A stretch of 64,000 nt of DNA from Galbitalea sp. SE-J8 (lineage in GTDB: Bacteria > Actinomycetota > Actinomycetes > Actinomycetales > Microbacteriaceae). Where the stretch lies: the NCBI RefSeq assembly GCF_030345695.1, contig NZ_JAUASV010000006.1:62001-126000 (forward strand), given 5' to 3'. Under the pieces are notes generated by a model. The model saw nothing but the letters and a program-made list of their open reading frames with translations. It was not told the origin of the DNA and ran no database searches. Made by a program: the position numbers and the translations under genes. Below, in pieces: positions 1 through 6,536 of the stretch (within the stretch, counting starts at the first letter, position 1; every line of letters begins with the position of its first letter).

Positions 1-498
1 CTCGAAGAACCGCTCGCTCGCCACATCCGCCGGGTCGTCGTCGGCCATCGCGAGCTCCTCGAGGATGACCCCCCGCTCCGTCTCGAACTCCAGCGGGTCG
101 AGCAGCGACGAGACCACCATGTCGGTGAGCACGTCGACGGCCATCGGCAGATCCTGATCGCGCACCTTCGCGTAGTAGCAGGTGTACTCCTTCGCGGTCA
201 TCGCGTTGTGCTCGCCGCCGACCGCGTCGAAGCTCACCGCGATGTCGAGCGCGGAGCGTGCGGGGGTGCCCTTGAACAGCAGGTGCTCGAGGAAGTGCGT
301 GGACCCGTAGGTCTCCGGCTGCTCGTCGCGCGAGCCGACCGCGACCCAGATGCCCGCGGTCGCGCTCGCCGCCCCGGGCACGCGTTCGGTGAGCACGCGC
401 ACGCCGCTGGGCAGCACGCTGCGGCGCACGAGAGTGCCCCCGGATGCGGTGATCCGCAGATCGGCCTGGTCGAGGGGCAGGGGCACGGCACCGTTCAT
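1..498 (-). CDS. M16 family zinc metallopeptidase, N-terminal part (cut by window edge)
   Basis: Insulinase/pitrilysin-type (M16) peptidase; the gene runs off the left edge, so only about 166 N-terminal residues are present. The zinc motif HxxEH is seen as H68-F-L-E71-H72, with the expected downstream glutamate at E148 (ILEE), 76 residues further on. The context HFLEHLLFKGT is typical of the bacterial one-chain M16B peptidases related to mitochondrial processing peptidase. The start is the ATG at 496-498. In many Actinobacteria this gene directly follows pnp; here it is on the same strand but 2.7 kb downstream of pnp, with three other genes in between. Its natural substrate is not evident. 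Confidence 0.93.
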   Translation of the reverse strand, partial: MNGAVPLPLDQADLRITASGGTLVRRSVLPSGVRVLTERVPGAASATAGIWVAVGSRDEQPETYGSTHFLEHLLFKGTPARSALDIAVSFDAVGGEHNAMTAKEYTCYYAKVRDQDLPMAVDVLTDMVVSSLLDPLEFETERGVILEELAMADDDPADVASERFFE

Positions 499-587
499 CG
501 CACCCGAGCCTAGGCGGTCCGGCCCCTGGCGACCGCGCGGGGGCGCGTCGCGATGCTTTCCGAGTGGCCCTCCTTTTGGGGAGATGA

Positions 588-609
588 GGACAGACAACTC
601 TGTCTGTCC
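588..609. promoter_or_regulatory. Perfect inverted repeat, probable operator
   Basis: GGACAGAC, six bases (AACTCT), GTCTGTCC: two perfect 8-bp arms. It lies between the divergent M16 peptidase gene and the TetR regulator gene, about 90 bp from the former and 155 bp from the latter. Size and symmetry suit a TetR-type dimer site. That it is the operator of the adjacent regulator is inference. Confidence 0.55.
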
Positions 610-642
610 GCAGTGCTAACGTCATGGGCGACACGAGATTCT

Positions 643-727
643 GGGTGGCACCCGTAAGCCACCCGGAGCCGCGAAACCCGATGAGCGGCATCGCGCCCGG
701 ACCCGGCCCCCAATAGGGTCCGGGCGC
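643..727 (+). promoter_or_regulatory. Three consecutive stem-loops upstream of the TetR gene (structured leader?)
   Basis: Three hairpins follow each other almost without gaps. 643-664: GGGTGGC / GCCACCC, 8-nt loop. 668-689: GCCGC / GCGGC, 12-nt loop. 693-727: GCGCCCGGACCC / GGGTCCGGGCGC, a perfect 12-bp stem with an 11-nt loop. The last stem ends 37 nt before the TetR start codon. No run of T follows it, so it is not a classical intrinsic terminator. I could not match it to a riboswitch class I know. It may be an attenuator or an RNA element, or chance symmetry in GC-rich DNA; the 12-bp stem argues against chance. Confidence 0.45.
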
Positions 728-764
728 GGTCGTGTCCTCGGACCAGCTATCCCAGGAGCAGCCG

Positions 765-1418
765 ATGACCCTCGCCGACCCGATCAGCACCGACCCGATC
801 AGCACCGACCCGATCAGCACCGACCCGATCAGTGCCGACCGAAGCATCGCCGCGCAGCGCTCGCCGTGGGCGAAGGTGCGCATCCTCGAGACCGCGAACG
901 TGCTGTTCTACGAGGACGGCATCCGCACCGTCGGCGTCGACCGGCTGATCAGCGCGTCGTCGGTCACGAAGGCGACCTTCTACAAGCACTACGGCTCGAA
1001 GGACCGCCTCATCCTCGACTACATCGACGGCCGGCACCGGGCGATGGTCAGCCTCGTGTCGTCGACCGTCGAGCTCGCGTCCGGCCCCGAGGACGCGCTG
1101 CGCTCCCTGCTCGCCGTGCTCACGACCGACATCGGCGCCCCGCGCTTCCGCGGCTGCGCGTTCCTCAACGCCGCGGCCGAGTTCCCCGATCCGGCGCACG
1201 AGGTGCGCCGCCGCGTGCAGTCCCACCGCGACTGGCTGACGGATGTGCTGGTCGGCCTCGTCGGCGACCTCGGCCACCGGATGCCGGGCGACGCGGCCGA
1301 CGAGCTCATCCTCGCGATGGACGGCGCGCAGTCCGGTGGCTACGCGGGCGACCCGACCGCGGCATCCGCGGCGCTCTCGCGCGTGTTCGAGCACGTCGTC
1401 GCGGCCGCGAAGGCCTGA
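765..1418 (+). CDS. TetR/AcrR family transcriptional regulator with a 5-residue repeat at its N-terminus
   Basis: Predicted 217-residue repressor. After a low-complexity head, the helix-turn-helix spans about residues 30-75 (AKVRILETANVLFYEDGIRT..., ...VTKATFYKHYGSKDRL), the usual TetR_N pattern. The C-terminal ligand domain contains the RGCAFLNAAAEFPD segment seen in one TetR subgroup. The ATG at 765 is chosen because AGGAG lies 6 nt upstream; a GTG at 732 is the alternative. Residues 5-24 are four tandem copies of DPIST/DPISA, from a 15-bp repeat at 777-836. The likely operator is the inverted repeat at 588-609. The target may be itself or a neighbour; the ligand is unknown. Confidence 0.9.
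   Translation: MTLADPISTDPISTDPISTDPISADRSIAAQRSPWAKVRILETANVLFYEDGIRTVGVDRLISASSVTKATFYKHYGSKDRLILDYIDGRHRAMVSLVSSTVELASGPEDALRSLLAVLTTDIGAPRFRGCAFLNAAAEFPDPAHEVRRRVQSHRDWLTDVLVGLVGDLGHRMPGDAADELILAMDGAQSGGYAGDPTAASAALSRVFEHVVAAAKA
777..836 (+). repeat. In-frame 15-bp tandem repeat, four copies
   Basis: Three identical 15-bp units (777-791, 792-806, 807-821) and a fourth with two changes (822-836) encode DPIST x3 and DPISA before the DNA-binding domain of the TetR regulator. Because the unit is a multiple of three, slippage would change copy number without breaking the frame. Confidence 0.95.
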
Positions 1419-1446
1419 CGGCCGACCGGGGCTCCCGGCGGAGCGG

Positions 1447-2418
1447 TCAGACCGCGCTGATCCGGTCCAGCTCGGCCACCTGCGCGCGCGTCAGCTGCAC
1501 GGTCGGCGCCTGCAGGAGCGCGGCGACCTGCGAGGGCTGGCTCGCCGACGCGACCGGCGCCACGACGTAGGGCTTGCTCAGCAGCCAGGCGAGGGCGACG
1601 GATGCCACCGGCACCTCGTGCGCGGCCGCGATGTGGTCGAGGGACGCGAGCACGCGCATCCCGCGCTTGGTCAGGTAGCGGGCGACCTCCGTGCCGCGGG
1701 TGCCCTCGTCGAGGTCGGCCCGGGAGCGGTACTTGCCGGTGAGGAACCCGCTCGCGAGGGCGAAGCGCGGCATCACGCCGAGCTCCTGCGAGCGCGCCAC
1801 CCGAGCCAGGTCGCCCTCGTACTCGGCGCGGTGCATGAGGTTGTAGCGGTTCTGCAGCGCGATCATCGGCGCGACGCCGAGCTGGCCGCACGCGATCCGC
1901 GCCTCGATGAGCCGGTCGCCGGTGTGGTCCGAGCCGCCGAAGTAACGCACCTTGCCGGCGCCGATGAGCGCGTCCACGGCGAGCAGCGTCTCGTCGAACG
2001 GCACCTCGGAGTCGTCGACGTGCAGGTAGAGCAGATCGATGCGGTCCGTGCGGAGCCGCTCGAGCGACGCGTTCACGGCGCGCGTGATGGCGCGCGCGCC
2101 GAGGCCCGGGTGGTCGACGCTCTTGCCGATCTTCGTGGCGACCACGAGGTCGTCCCGGTTGCCGCGGGAGCGCATCCAGCTGCCGATCATGAACTCACTG
2201 CGCCCCGAGGCGTAGGAGTCCGCGGTGTCGATGAAGTTGCCGCCGCCCGCCGCGTAGACGTCGAGGATCGCCTCCGTCGTCGGCCCGTCGGTGGTCCAGC
2301 CGAACACGTTGCCGCTCATCGCGAGCGGGAAGACCGTGAGGTCGCTCGAGCCCACGCGCCGCAGGCGGGTCCGCGTGGTCGCGGCTACCGCCGGTCCGTC
2401 GGGCACGGGCGTCCTCAT
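1447..2418 (-). CDS. Aldo/keto reductase
   Basis: NADPH-dependent oxidoreductase of the AKR superfamily, 323 residues. The catalytic tetrad can be read: D64 and Y69 (FIDTADSYASG), K96 (VVATKIG) and H133 (LLYLHVDD). The usual AKR openings (FIDTADSY, SLERLRTDRIDLLYLH) and a C-terminal cofactor region (ASQPSQV) are present. The family reduces aldehydes and ketones to alcohols; the substrate is not predictable. Start taken at the ATG 2416-2418. A longer frame exists upstream but overlaps the promoter region of the PEBP gene. Convergent with the TetR gene, divergent from the PEBP gene. Confidence 0.92.
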   Translation of the reverse strand: MRTPVPDGPAVAATTRTRLRRVGSSDLTVFPLAMSGNVFGWTTDGPTTEAILDVYAAGGGNFIDTADSYASGRSEFMIGSWMRSRGNRDDLVVATKIGKSVDHPGLGARAITRAVNASLERLRTDRIDLLYLHVDDSEVPFDETLLAVDALIGAGKVRYFGGSDHTGDRLIEARIACGQLGVAPMIALQNRYNLMHRAEYEGDLARVARSQELGVMPRFALASGFLTGKYRSRADLDEGTRGTEVARYLTKRGMRVLASLDHIAAAHEVPVASVALAWLLSKPYVVAPVASASQPSQVAALLQAPTVQLTRAQVAELDRISAV

Positions 2419-2623
2419 CTCGCGGTGCGGATCGGCTCGGATCACCGATCGTTCCCGGAAATATAGCGCTCGACCCGAACGGATCGGTACGGCTCGCGCA
2501 TCGTTATCGAACCGTGCGGATGAGCGGCCGGTGGGAGCCGCATCCGCTCTTCGGCCGCGCTCTGGCGGCGCGGGTGATCGCGTGCGAGGGTGGCAGGGAT
2601 CCCGAACGGAGAAGGAGTCCCCC

Positions 2624-3148
2624 ATGGCGAACGACCCGTACTTGAACCTGCCCGAGGTGCCGAGCTTCACGCTCACCAGCCCGGACGTCGTCGACGGCGC
2701 CGCGCTGCCGTCGTGGGCCCGGGGCGGCGACGCCGGCGGCGAGGACCGCTCCCCCGCCCTGGCCTGGTCGGGGGCGCCCGCCGAGACGCGCGGCTACGCC
2801 CTCACGGTCTACGACCCCGACGCGCCGACCGGCAGCGGGTTCTGGCACTGGGCCGTCTTCGGCATCCCGGGCGACACGAGCGCGCTGCCCGCCGGAGCCG
2901 GCGACCCGGATGCGGGGCTGCTGCCCGCGGGCACGGTCACGCTGCCGAACGAGATGCGCACGGAGCGCTACATCGGCGCCGCGCCGCCCGCGGGCCACGG
3001 CGTGCACCGGTATTTCTTCACGCTCAGCGCGCTCGACACCGCGGAGCTCTCGGTGCCGCCGGGTGCGACGCCCGCGGTGCTCGGGTTCCTGATGCGGGAG
3101 AGCATCGTCGCGCGGGCACACCTCGTCGCGACCTCGGTCACCCCCTAG
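2624..3148 (+). CDS. YbhB/YbcL family PEBP-like protein (Raf kinase inhibitor-like)
   Basis: 174-residue phosphatidylethanolamine-binding-protein-fold protein. The conserved ligand pocket motif DPDAPTGSGFWHW is present around residues 67-79, followed by GHGVHRYFFTLSALD, the second conserved block. Bacterial family members are small soluble proteins of unclear role (possibly binding anionic ligands or inhibiting kinases). The start is fixed by GAAGGAG at 2611-2617. It stands alone and is followed by a strong hairpin shared with pnp. Confidence 0.92.
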   Translation: MANDPYLNLPEVPSFTLTSPDVVDGAALPSWARGGDAGGEDRSPALAWSGAPAETRGYALTVYDPDAPTGSGFWHWAVFGIPGDTSALPAGAGDPDAGLLPAGTVTLPNEMRTERYIGAAPPAGHGVHRYFFTLSALDTAELSVPPGATPAVLGFLMRESIVARAHLVATSVTP

Positions 3149-3185
3149 CGGCACCCGGGCACGGCGCACCCGGCGCCACGGATGA

Positions 3186-3222
3186 CGACGGCCCGCCCCG
3201 CGCGATGCGGGACGGGCCGTCG
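3186..3222. terminator. Bidirectional hairpin terminator between the PEBP gene and pnp
   Basis: CGACGGCCCG at 3186-3195 pairs with CGGGCCGTCG at 3213-3222, with further pairing inside. It lies between two convergent stop codons (3148 and 3240), so it can serve both genes. There is no clear U-tract, as is common in high-GC Actinobacteria. Confidence 0.7.
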
Positions 3223-3239
3223 GATGGTGCGGCGAGGGC

Positions 3240-5537
3240 TCAGCCCTCGGCGGGGGCCTCCGGGCCCTCCGAGGCGGCAGCGGAGCTGTCGGTGTCGGCG
3301 GCCACGGCCTCCTCGATCACCGGCGCGAGCGAGAGCTTGCCGCGGTCGTCGACCTTGGTGATCTCGACCTGGATCTTCTGGCCGACGCCGAGCACGTCCT
3401 CGACGTTCTCGACGCGCTTGCCGCCGGCGAGCTTGCGCACCTCGCTGATGTGCAGAAGGCCGTCCTTGCCGGGGGTGAGCGACACGAACGCGCCGAAGGT
3501 CGCGAGCTTCACGACGGTGCCGAGGAACCGCTCGCCGACCTCGGGGTTCGAGGGGTTCGCGATCGCGTTGACCTGCGCACGCGCGGCCTCGGCCGACGGG
3601 CCGTCGACGGCGCCGATGTAGACGGTGCCGTCCTCCTCGATGGAGATGTCGGCGCCGGTCTCGTCCTGGATGCCGTTGATCGTCTTGCCCTTCGGGCCGA
3701 TCAGCTCGCCGATCTTGTCGACGGGGATCTGCACGCTGATGACGCGCGGCGCGGTCGGCGCCATCTCGTCCGGGCCGTCGATCGCCTGGTTGATGACCGC
3801 GAGGATGGCCGTGCGGGCCTCCTTCGCCTGCTTGAGCGCGCCGTCGAGCACGCTCGAGGGGAGGCCCGCGAGCTTCGTGTCGAGCTGGATCGCGGTCACG
3901 TACTCGGAGGTGCCGGCGACCTTGAAGTCCATGTCGCCGAGCGCGTCCTCCGCACCGAGGATGTCGGTGAGGGCGGCGTAGCGGGTCTGGCCGTCGATCT
4001 CGTCGGAGACGAGGCCCATGGCGATGCCCGCGACGGGGGCGCGCAGCGGCACGCCCGCGTTGAGCAGCGACAGCGTCGAGGCGCAGACGGAGCCCATCGA
4101 GGTCGAGCCGTTGGAGCCGAGCGCCTCGGACACCTGGCGGATCGCGTACGGGAACTCCTCGCGCGTCGGCAGCACGGGCGCGAGCGCGCGCTCCGCGAGG
4201 AAGCCGTGCCCGATCTCGCGACGCTTCGGCGACCCGACCCGGCCGGTCTCACCGGTCGAGTAGGGCGGGAAGTTGTAGTGGTGCACGTAGCGCTTCTTGG
4301 TGATCGGGCTCAGCGAGTCGATCTGCTGCTCCATCTTGAGCATGTTGAGCGTCGTGACGCCGAGGATCTGCGTCTCGCCGCGCTGGAAGATGGCCGAGCC
4401 GTGCACGCGCGGGATGACCTCCACCTCGGCGTCGAGGGCACGGATGTCGGTCAGGCCACGGCCGTCGATGCGGATGCCGTCGGTGAGGATGCGACCGCGC
4501 ACGATGAGCTTGGTGACCGACTTGTAGGCCGCGCTGACCTCGCCGTTCGCCTCGGCCGGGAGCGAGCCTTCGGCGACCTTCTCGGCGACCGCGGCCTTCA
4601 CGCGCGCCTTGAGGGCGTCATCCGCGTTCTGGCGCTCGATCTTGTCGGCGATCGTGTAGACGCCCTTGAGCTCGTCGTAGGCGAGGCCCGCGACGACGTC
4701 GTAGGTCTGCTTCGCGTACGGCGGGAACAGCGGGTAGTCCGCGATCGGCTTGGCGGCCTGGGTCGCGAGCGACTCCTGCGCCTCGACGAGCGCCTTGAGG
4801 AACGGCTTGGCCGCCTCGAGGCCCTGCGCGACGATGCCCTCGTCAGGCTTCGTGGCGCCCGCCTTGATCAGGTCGTAGCTCGCCTCGGTGGCCTCGGCCT
4901 CGACCATCATGATCGCGATGTCCTCGGTGCCGTCGGCGAGCGTGACCTTGCGGCCCGCGACCGTGAGGTCGAAGACGGCCTCGGAGAGCTGGCTGAACCT
5001 CGGGAACGCGACCCACTGGTCGGGCTCCGTGCCGAAGCCGGGGATGAGCGCGAGGCGCACGCCGGCGACGGGGCCGTAGAACGGCAGTCCCGAGATCTGC
5101 GTCGACGCGGATGCCGCGTTGATCGCGAGCGCGTCGTAGAACTCGTCGGGTGCGATCGAGAGCACCGTGATGACGATCTGCACCTCGTTGCGCAGGCCCT
5201 CGACGAACGTCGGGCGCAGCGGCCGGTCGATGAGACGGCAGACCAGGATCGCCTCGGTCGACGGGCGACCCTCGCGACGGAAGAACGAGCCGGGGATCTT
5301 GCCGGCCGCGTACGACCGCTCCTCGACGTCGACGGTGAGCGGGAAGAAGTCGAAGCCCTCCCGTGGGCTCTTGCCGGCGCTCGTCGCGCTGAGGATCATC
5401 GTCTCCTCATCGAGGTAGGCCGCGACGGCCCCCTGCGCCTGCTGCGCGAGCCGGCCGGTCTCGAACCGGACGGTGCGCGTGCCGAACCGACCGTTGTCGA
5501 TGGTCGCCTCGGCGAACTTGATTTCTGGACCCTCCAC
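3240..5537 (-). CDS. pnp: Polyribonucleotide nucleotidyltransferase (PNPase)
   Basis: Phosphorolytic 3'-5' exoribonuclease and RNA polymerase of RNA turnover, 765 residues, full length for the family. Domain order: two RNase PH domains, the second with [16 protein letters not shown] and [10 protein letters not shown]; a KH domain ([15 protein letters not shown], around residues 600-655); and an S1 domain ([15 protein letters not shown], around 665-735). The tail is short, acidic and Ala/Pro-rich. The GTG start at 5537 is preceded by GAGGAG; a 9-bp hairpin lies just upstream. pnp usually follows rpsO directly, but here rpsO is 10.8 kb upstream on the same strand. Confidence 0.99.
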   Translation of the reverse strand: MEGPEIKFAEATIDNGRFGTRTVRFETGRLAQQAQGAVAAYLDEETMILSATSAGKSPREGFDFFPLTVDVEERSYAAGKIPGSFFRREGRPSTEAILVCRLIDRPLRPTFVEGLRNEVQIVITVLSIAPDEFYDALAINAASASTQISGLPFYGPVAGVRLALIPGFGTEPDQWVAFPRFSQLSEAVFDLTVAGRKVTLADGTEDIAIMMVEAEATEASYDLIKAGATKPDEGIVAQGLEAAKPFLKALVEAQESLATQAAKPIADYPLFPPYAKQTYDVVAGLAYDELKGVYTIADKIERQNADDALKARVKAAVAEKVAEGSLPAEANGEVSAAYKSVTKLIVRGRILTDGIRIDGRGLTDIRALDAEVEVIPRVHGSAIFQRGETQILGVTTLNMLKMEQQIDSLSPITKKRYVHHYNFPPYSTGETGRVGSPKRREIGHGFLAERALAPVLPTREEFPYAIRQVSEALGSNGSTSMGSVCASTLSLLNAGVPLRAPVAGIAMGLVSDEIDGQTRYAALTDILGAEDALGDMDFKVAGTSEYVTAIQLDTKLAGLPSSVLDGALKQAKEARTAILAVINQAIDGPDEMAPTAPRVISVQIPVDKIGELIGPKGKTINGIQDETGADISIEEDGTVYIGAVDGPSAEAARAQVNAIANPSNPEVGERFLGTVVKLATFGAFVSLTPGKDGLLHISEVRKLAGGKRVENVEDVLGVGQKIQVEITKVDDRGKLSLAPVIEEAVAADTDSSAAASEGPEAPAEG

Positions 5538-5950
5538 AGGGTTCTCCTCTTTGTTTTCGGTCGGTTCCCGTGTGGAACCGACGCTCGAGGAGCAGGAGAC
5601 AAGCAGTCAGACGCATGGGTACGCGCACGGCACCGTGTCGGTGGCGTCGCGCCTGGTCAACAGTAGAAGTCCTCCGACCGCGCTGCGCTCCCGTCGGGAA
5701 CGGCGCTTCGGAAAGCCACCACCGTGGACCAGCATCGTGCCGACCTGCTCCGGGTGTTGCCGGCCCAGTCTACCGGAGAACCCTTCTTCGCTGGTTGAGG
5801 GGCGCGCGGCGGCGGCGGCAGCGTCTCGAGACCTCGTTCGCCCGGGACGGTTTCGAGACGCGTCCTCGCTGCGCTCGGGCGCTCCTCAACCAGCGGAATA
5901 CGGCACGAGGGACGGTTTCGAGACGCGTCCTCGCTGCGCTCGGGCGCTCC
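5538..5950. other. Gene-free stretch between pnp and the MarR gene
   Basis: About 410 bp without a credible gene. It holds the pnp leader (5538-5780, with the hairpin at 5560-5582) followed by a cluster of dispersed repeat elements (5789-5961). Open frames here are products of high GC. Confidence 0.7.
5560..5582 (-). promoter_or_regulatory. 5'-leader hairpin of pnp (Actino-pnp-like)
   Basis: Transcribed on the minus strand, GTCGGTTCC / GGAACCGAC form a perfect 9-bp stem with a 5-nt loop, ending 22 nt before the pnp start and just upstream of the ribosome-binding site. Known background: Actinobacteria carry a conserved 'Actino-pnp' RNA in this position, thought to mediate autoregulation through RNase III cleavage, as in enterobacterial pnp. 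Assigning this hairpin to that family is inference from position and shape; I could not align it. Confidence 0.5.
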
Positions 5951-5961
5951 TCAACCAGCGG
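5789..5961. repeat. Three copies of the dispersed 48-bp repeat (one inverted and degenerate)
   Basis: Copies at 5849-5896 and 5914-5961 are direct and nearly identical: GGTTTCGAGACGCGTCC ... GCTCCTCAACCAGCGG. A degenerate copy in the opposite orientation covers 5789-5833 (CGCTGGTTGAGG ... GTCTCGAGACC). The last copy runs into the MarR gene and supplies its stop codon (TCA at 5951-5953 on the plus strand). Related copies occur at 30173-30319, 39557-39682 and 58334-58380. Confidence 0.9.
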
Positions 5962-6460
5962 AACGCGGCTCGAGGATGCTGCGCACCACCGTGCAGGCGT
6001 GCTCCGGATCGGAGCCCGCGTGGATGCCCGTCGCCGCCCGCCGGAGCAGCGCGCCGAGCGCGTCGCGATCGCGCCGGGTGAGTCCCGGGAACAGCTCCGC
6101 CTCGGCGGTCGCCACCTGCGCGTCGAGAGCGGCGAGGCAGTCGCGGCCCGCGGCCGTGAGGGTGAGACGGCGCACGCGACGATCGGCGGCATCCGTTCGG
6201 CGTTCGACGACGCCCGCGTCGACGAGGTCGTCGAGCACGTAGGTGAGCACGGTGCGGTCGATGCCGAGATGCCCGGCGAGACCGGCCTGGGTCGGCGGCT
6301 CGGAGGCGGCGCGGAGCGTCTCGAGGATCTGGTAGCCGCGCCCGGCGTGCGGCACCGAGTCGAGGGCGCCCGAGACGCGCTGCTGCCAGGCGCGGAAGAC
6401 GACACCGATCGACCAGCCCAGCGTGGGCTCGACCGCTGCGGCGGCGGGCGCATCCGTCAT
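5951..6460 (-). CDS. MarR family transcriptional regulator
   Basis: 169-residue winged-helix regulator. The HTH and wing region is clear around residues 40-105: GYQILETLRAASEPPTQAGLAGHLGIDRTVLTYVLDDLVDAGVVERRTDAADRR, with the DR-x-R wing typical of MarR. The ATG is at 6458-6460. Divergent from the flavoprotein fusion gene with 76 bp between starts, so it probably controls that gene and itself. Members commonly respond to phenolic or oxidative ligands; the ligand here is unknown. The 3' end lies inside a repeat element that provides the stop codon. Confidence 0.92.
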   Translation of the reverse strand: MTDAPAAAAVEPTLGWSIGVVFRAWQQRVSGALDSVPHAGRGYQILETLRAASEPPTQAGLAGHLGIDRTVLTYVLDDLVDAGVVERRTDAADRRVRRLTLTAAGRDCLAALDAQVATAEAELFPGLTRRDRDALGALLRRAATGIHAGSDPEHACTVVRSILEPRSAG

Positions 6461-6536
6461 GGGATCAGGTTAGCGGAATGCGTTGTCGAGCAGATAGGTT
6501 GTCGCACAGACGATCTGCCGCCGGAGGAGCTCAGCC

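Noticed and set aside
640-665. T-box-like sequence TGGGTGGCACCCGT upstream of the TetR gene
   Set aside because: It resembles the T-box antiterminator core, but there is no specifier stem I, no terminator with U-tract, and the downstream gene is not an aminoacyl-tRNA synthetase or amino-acid gene. It is simply part of a 7-bp hairpin.
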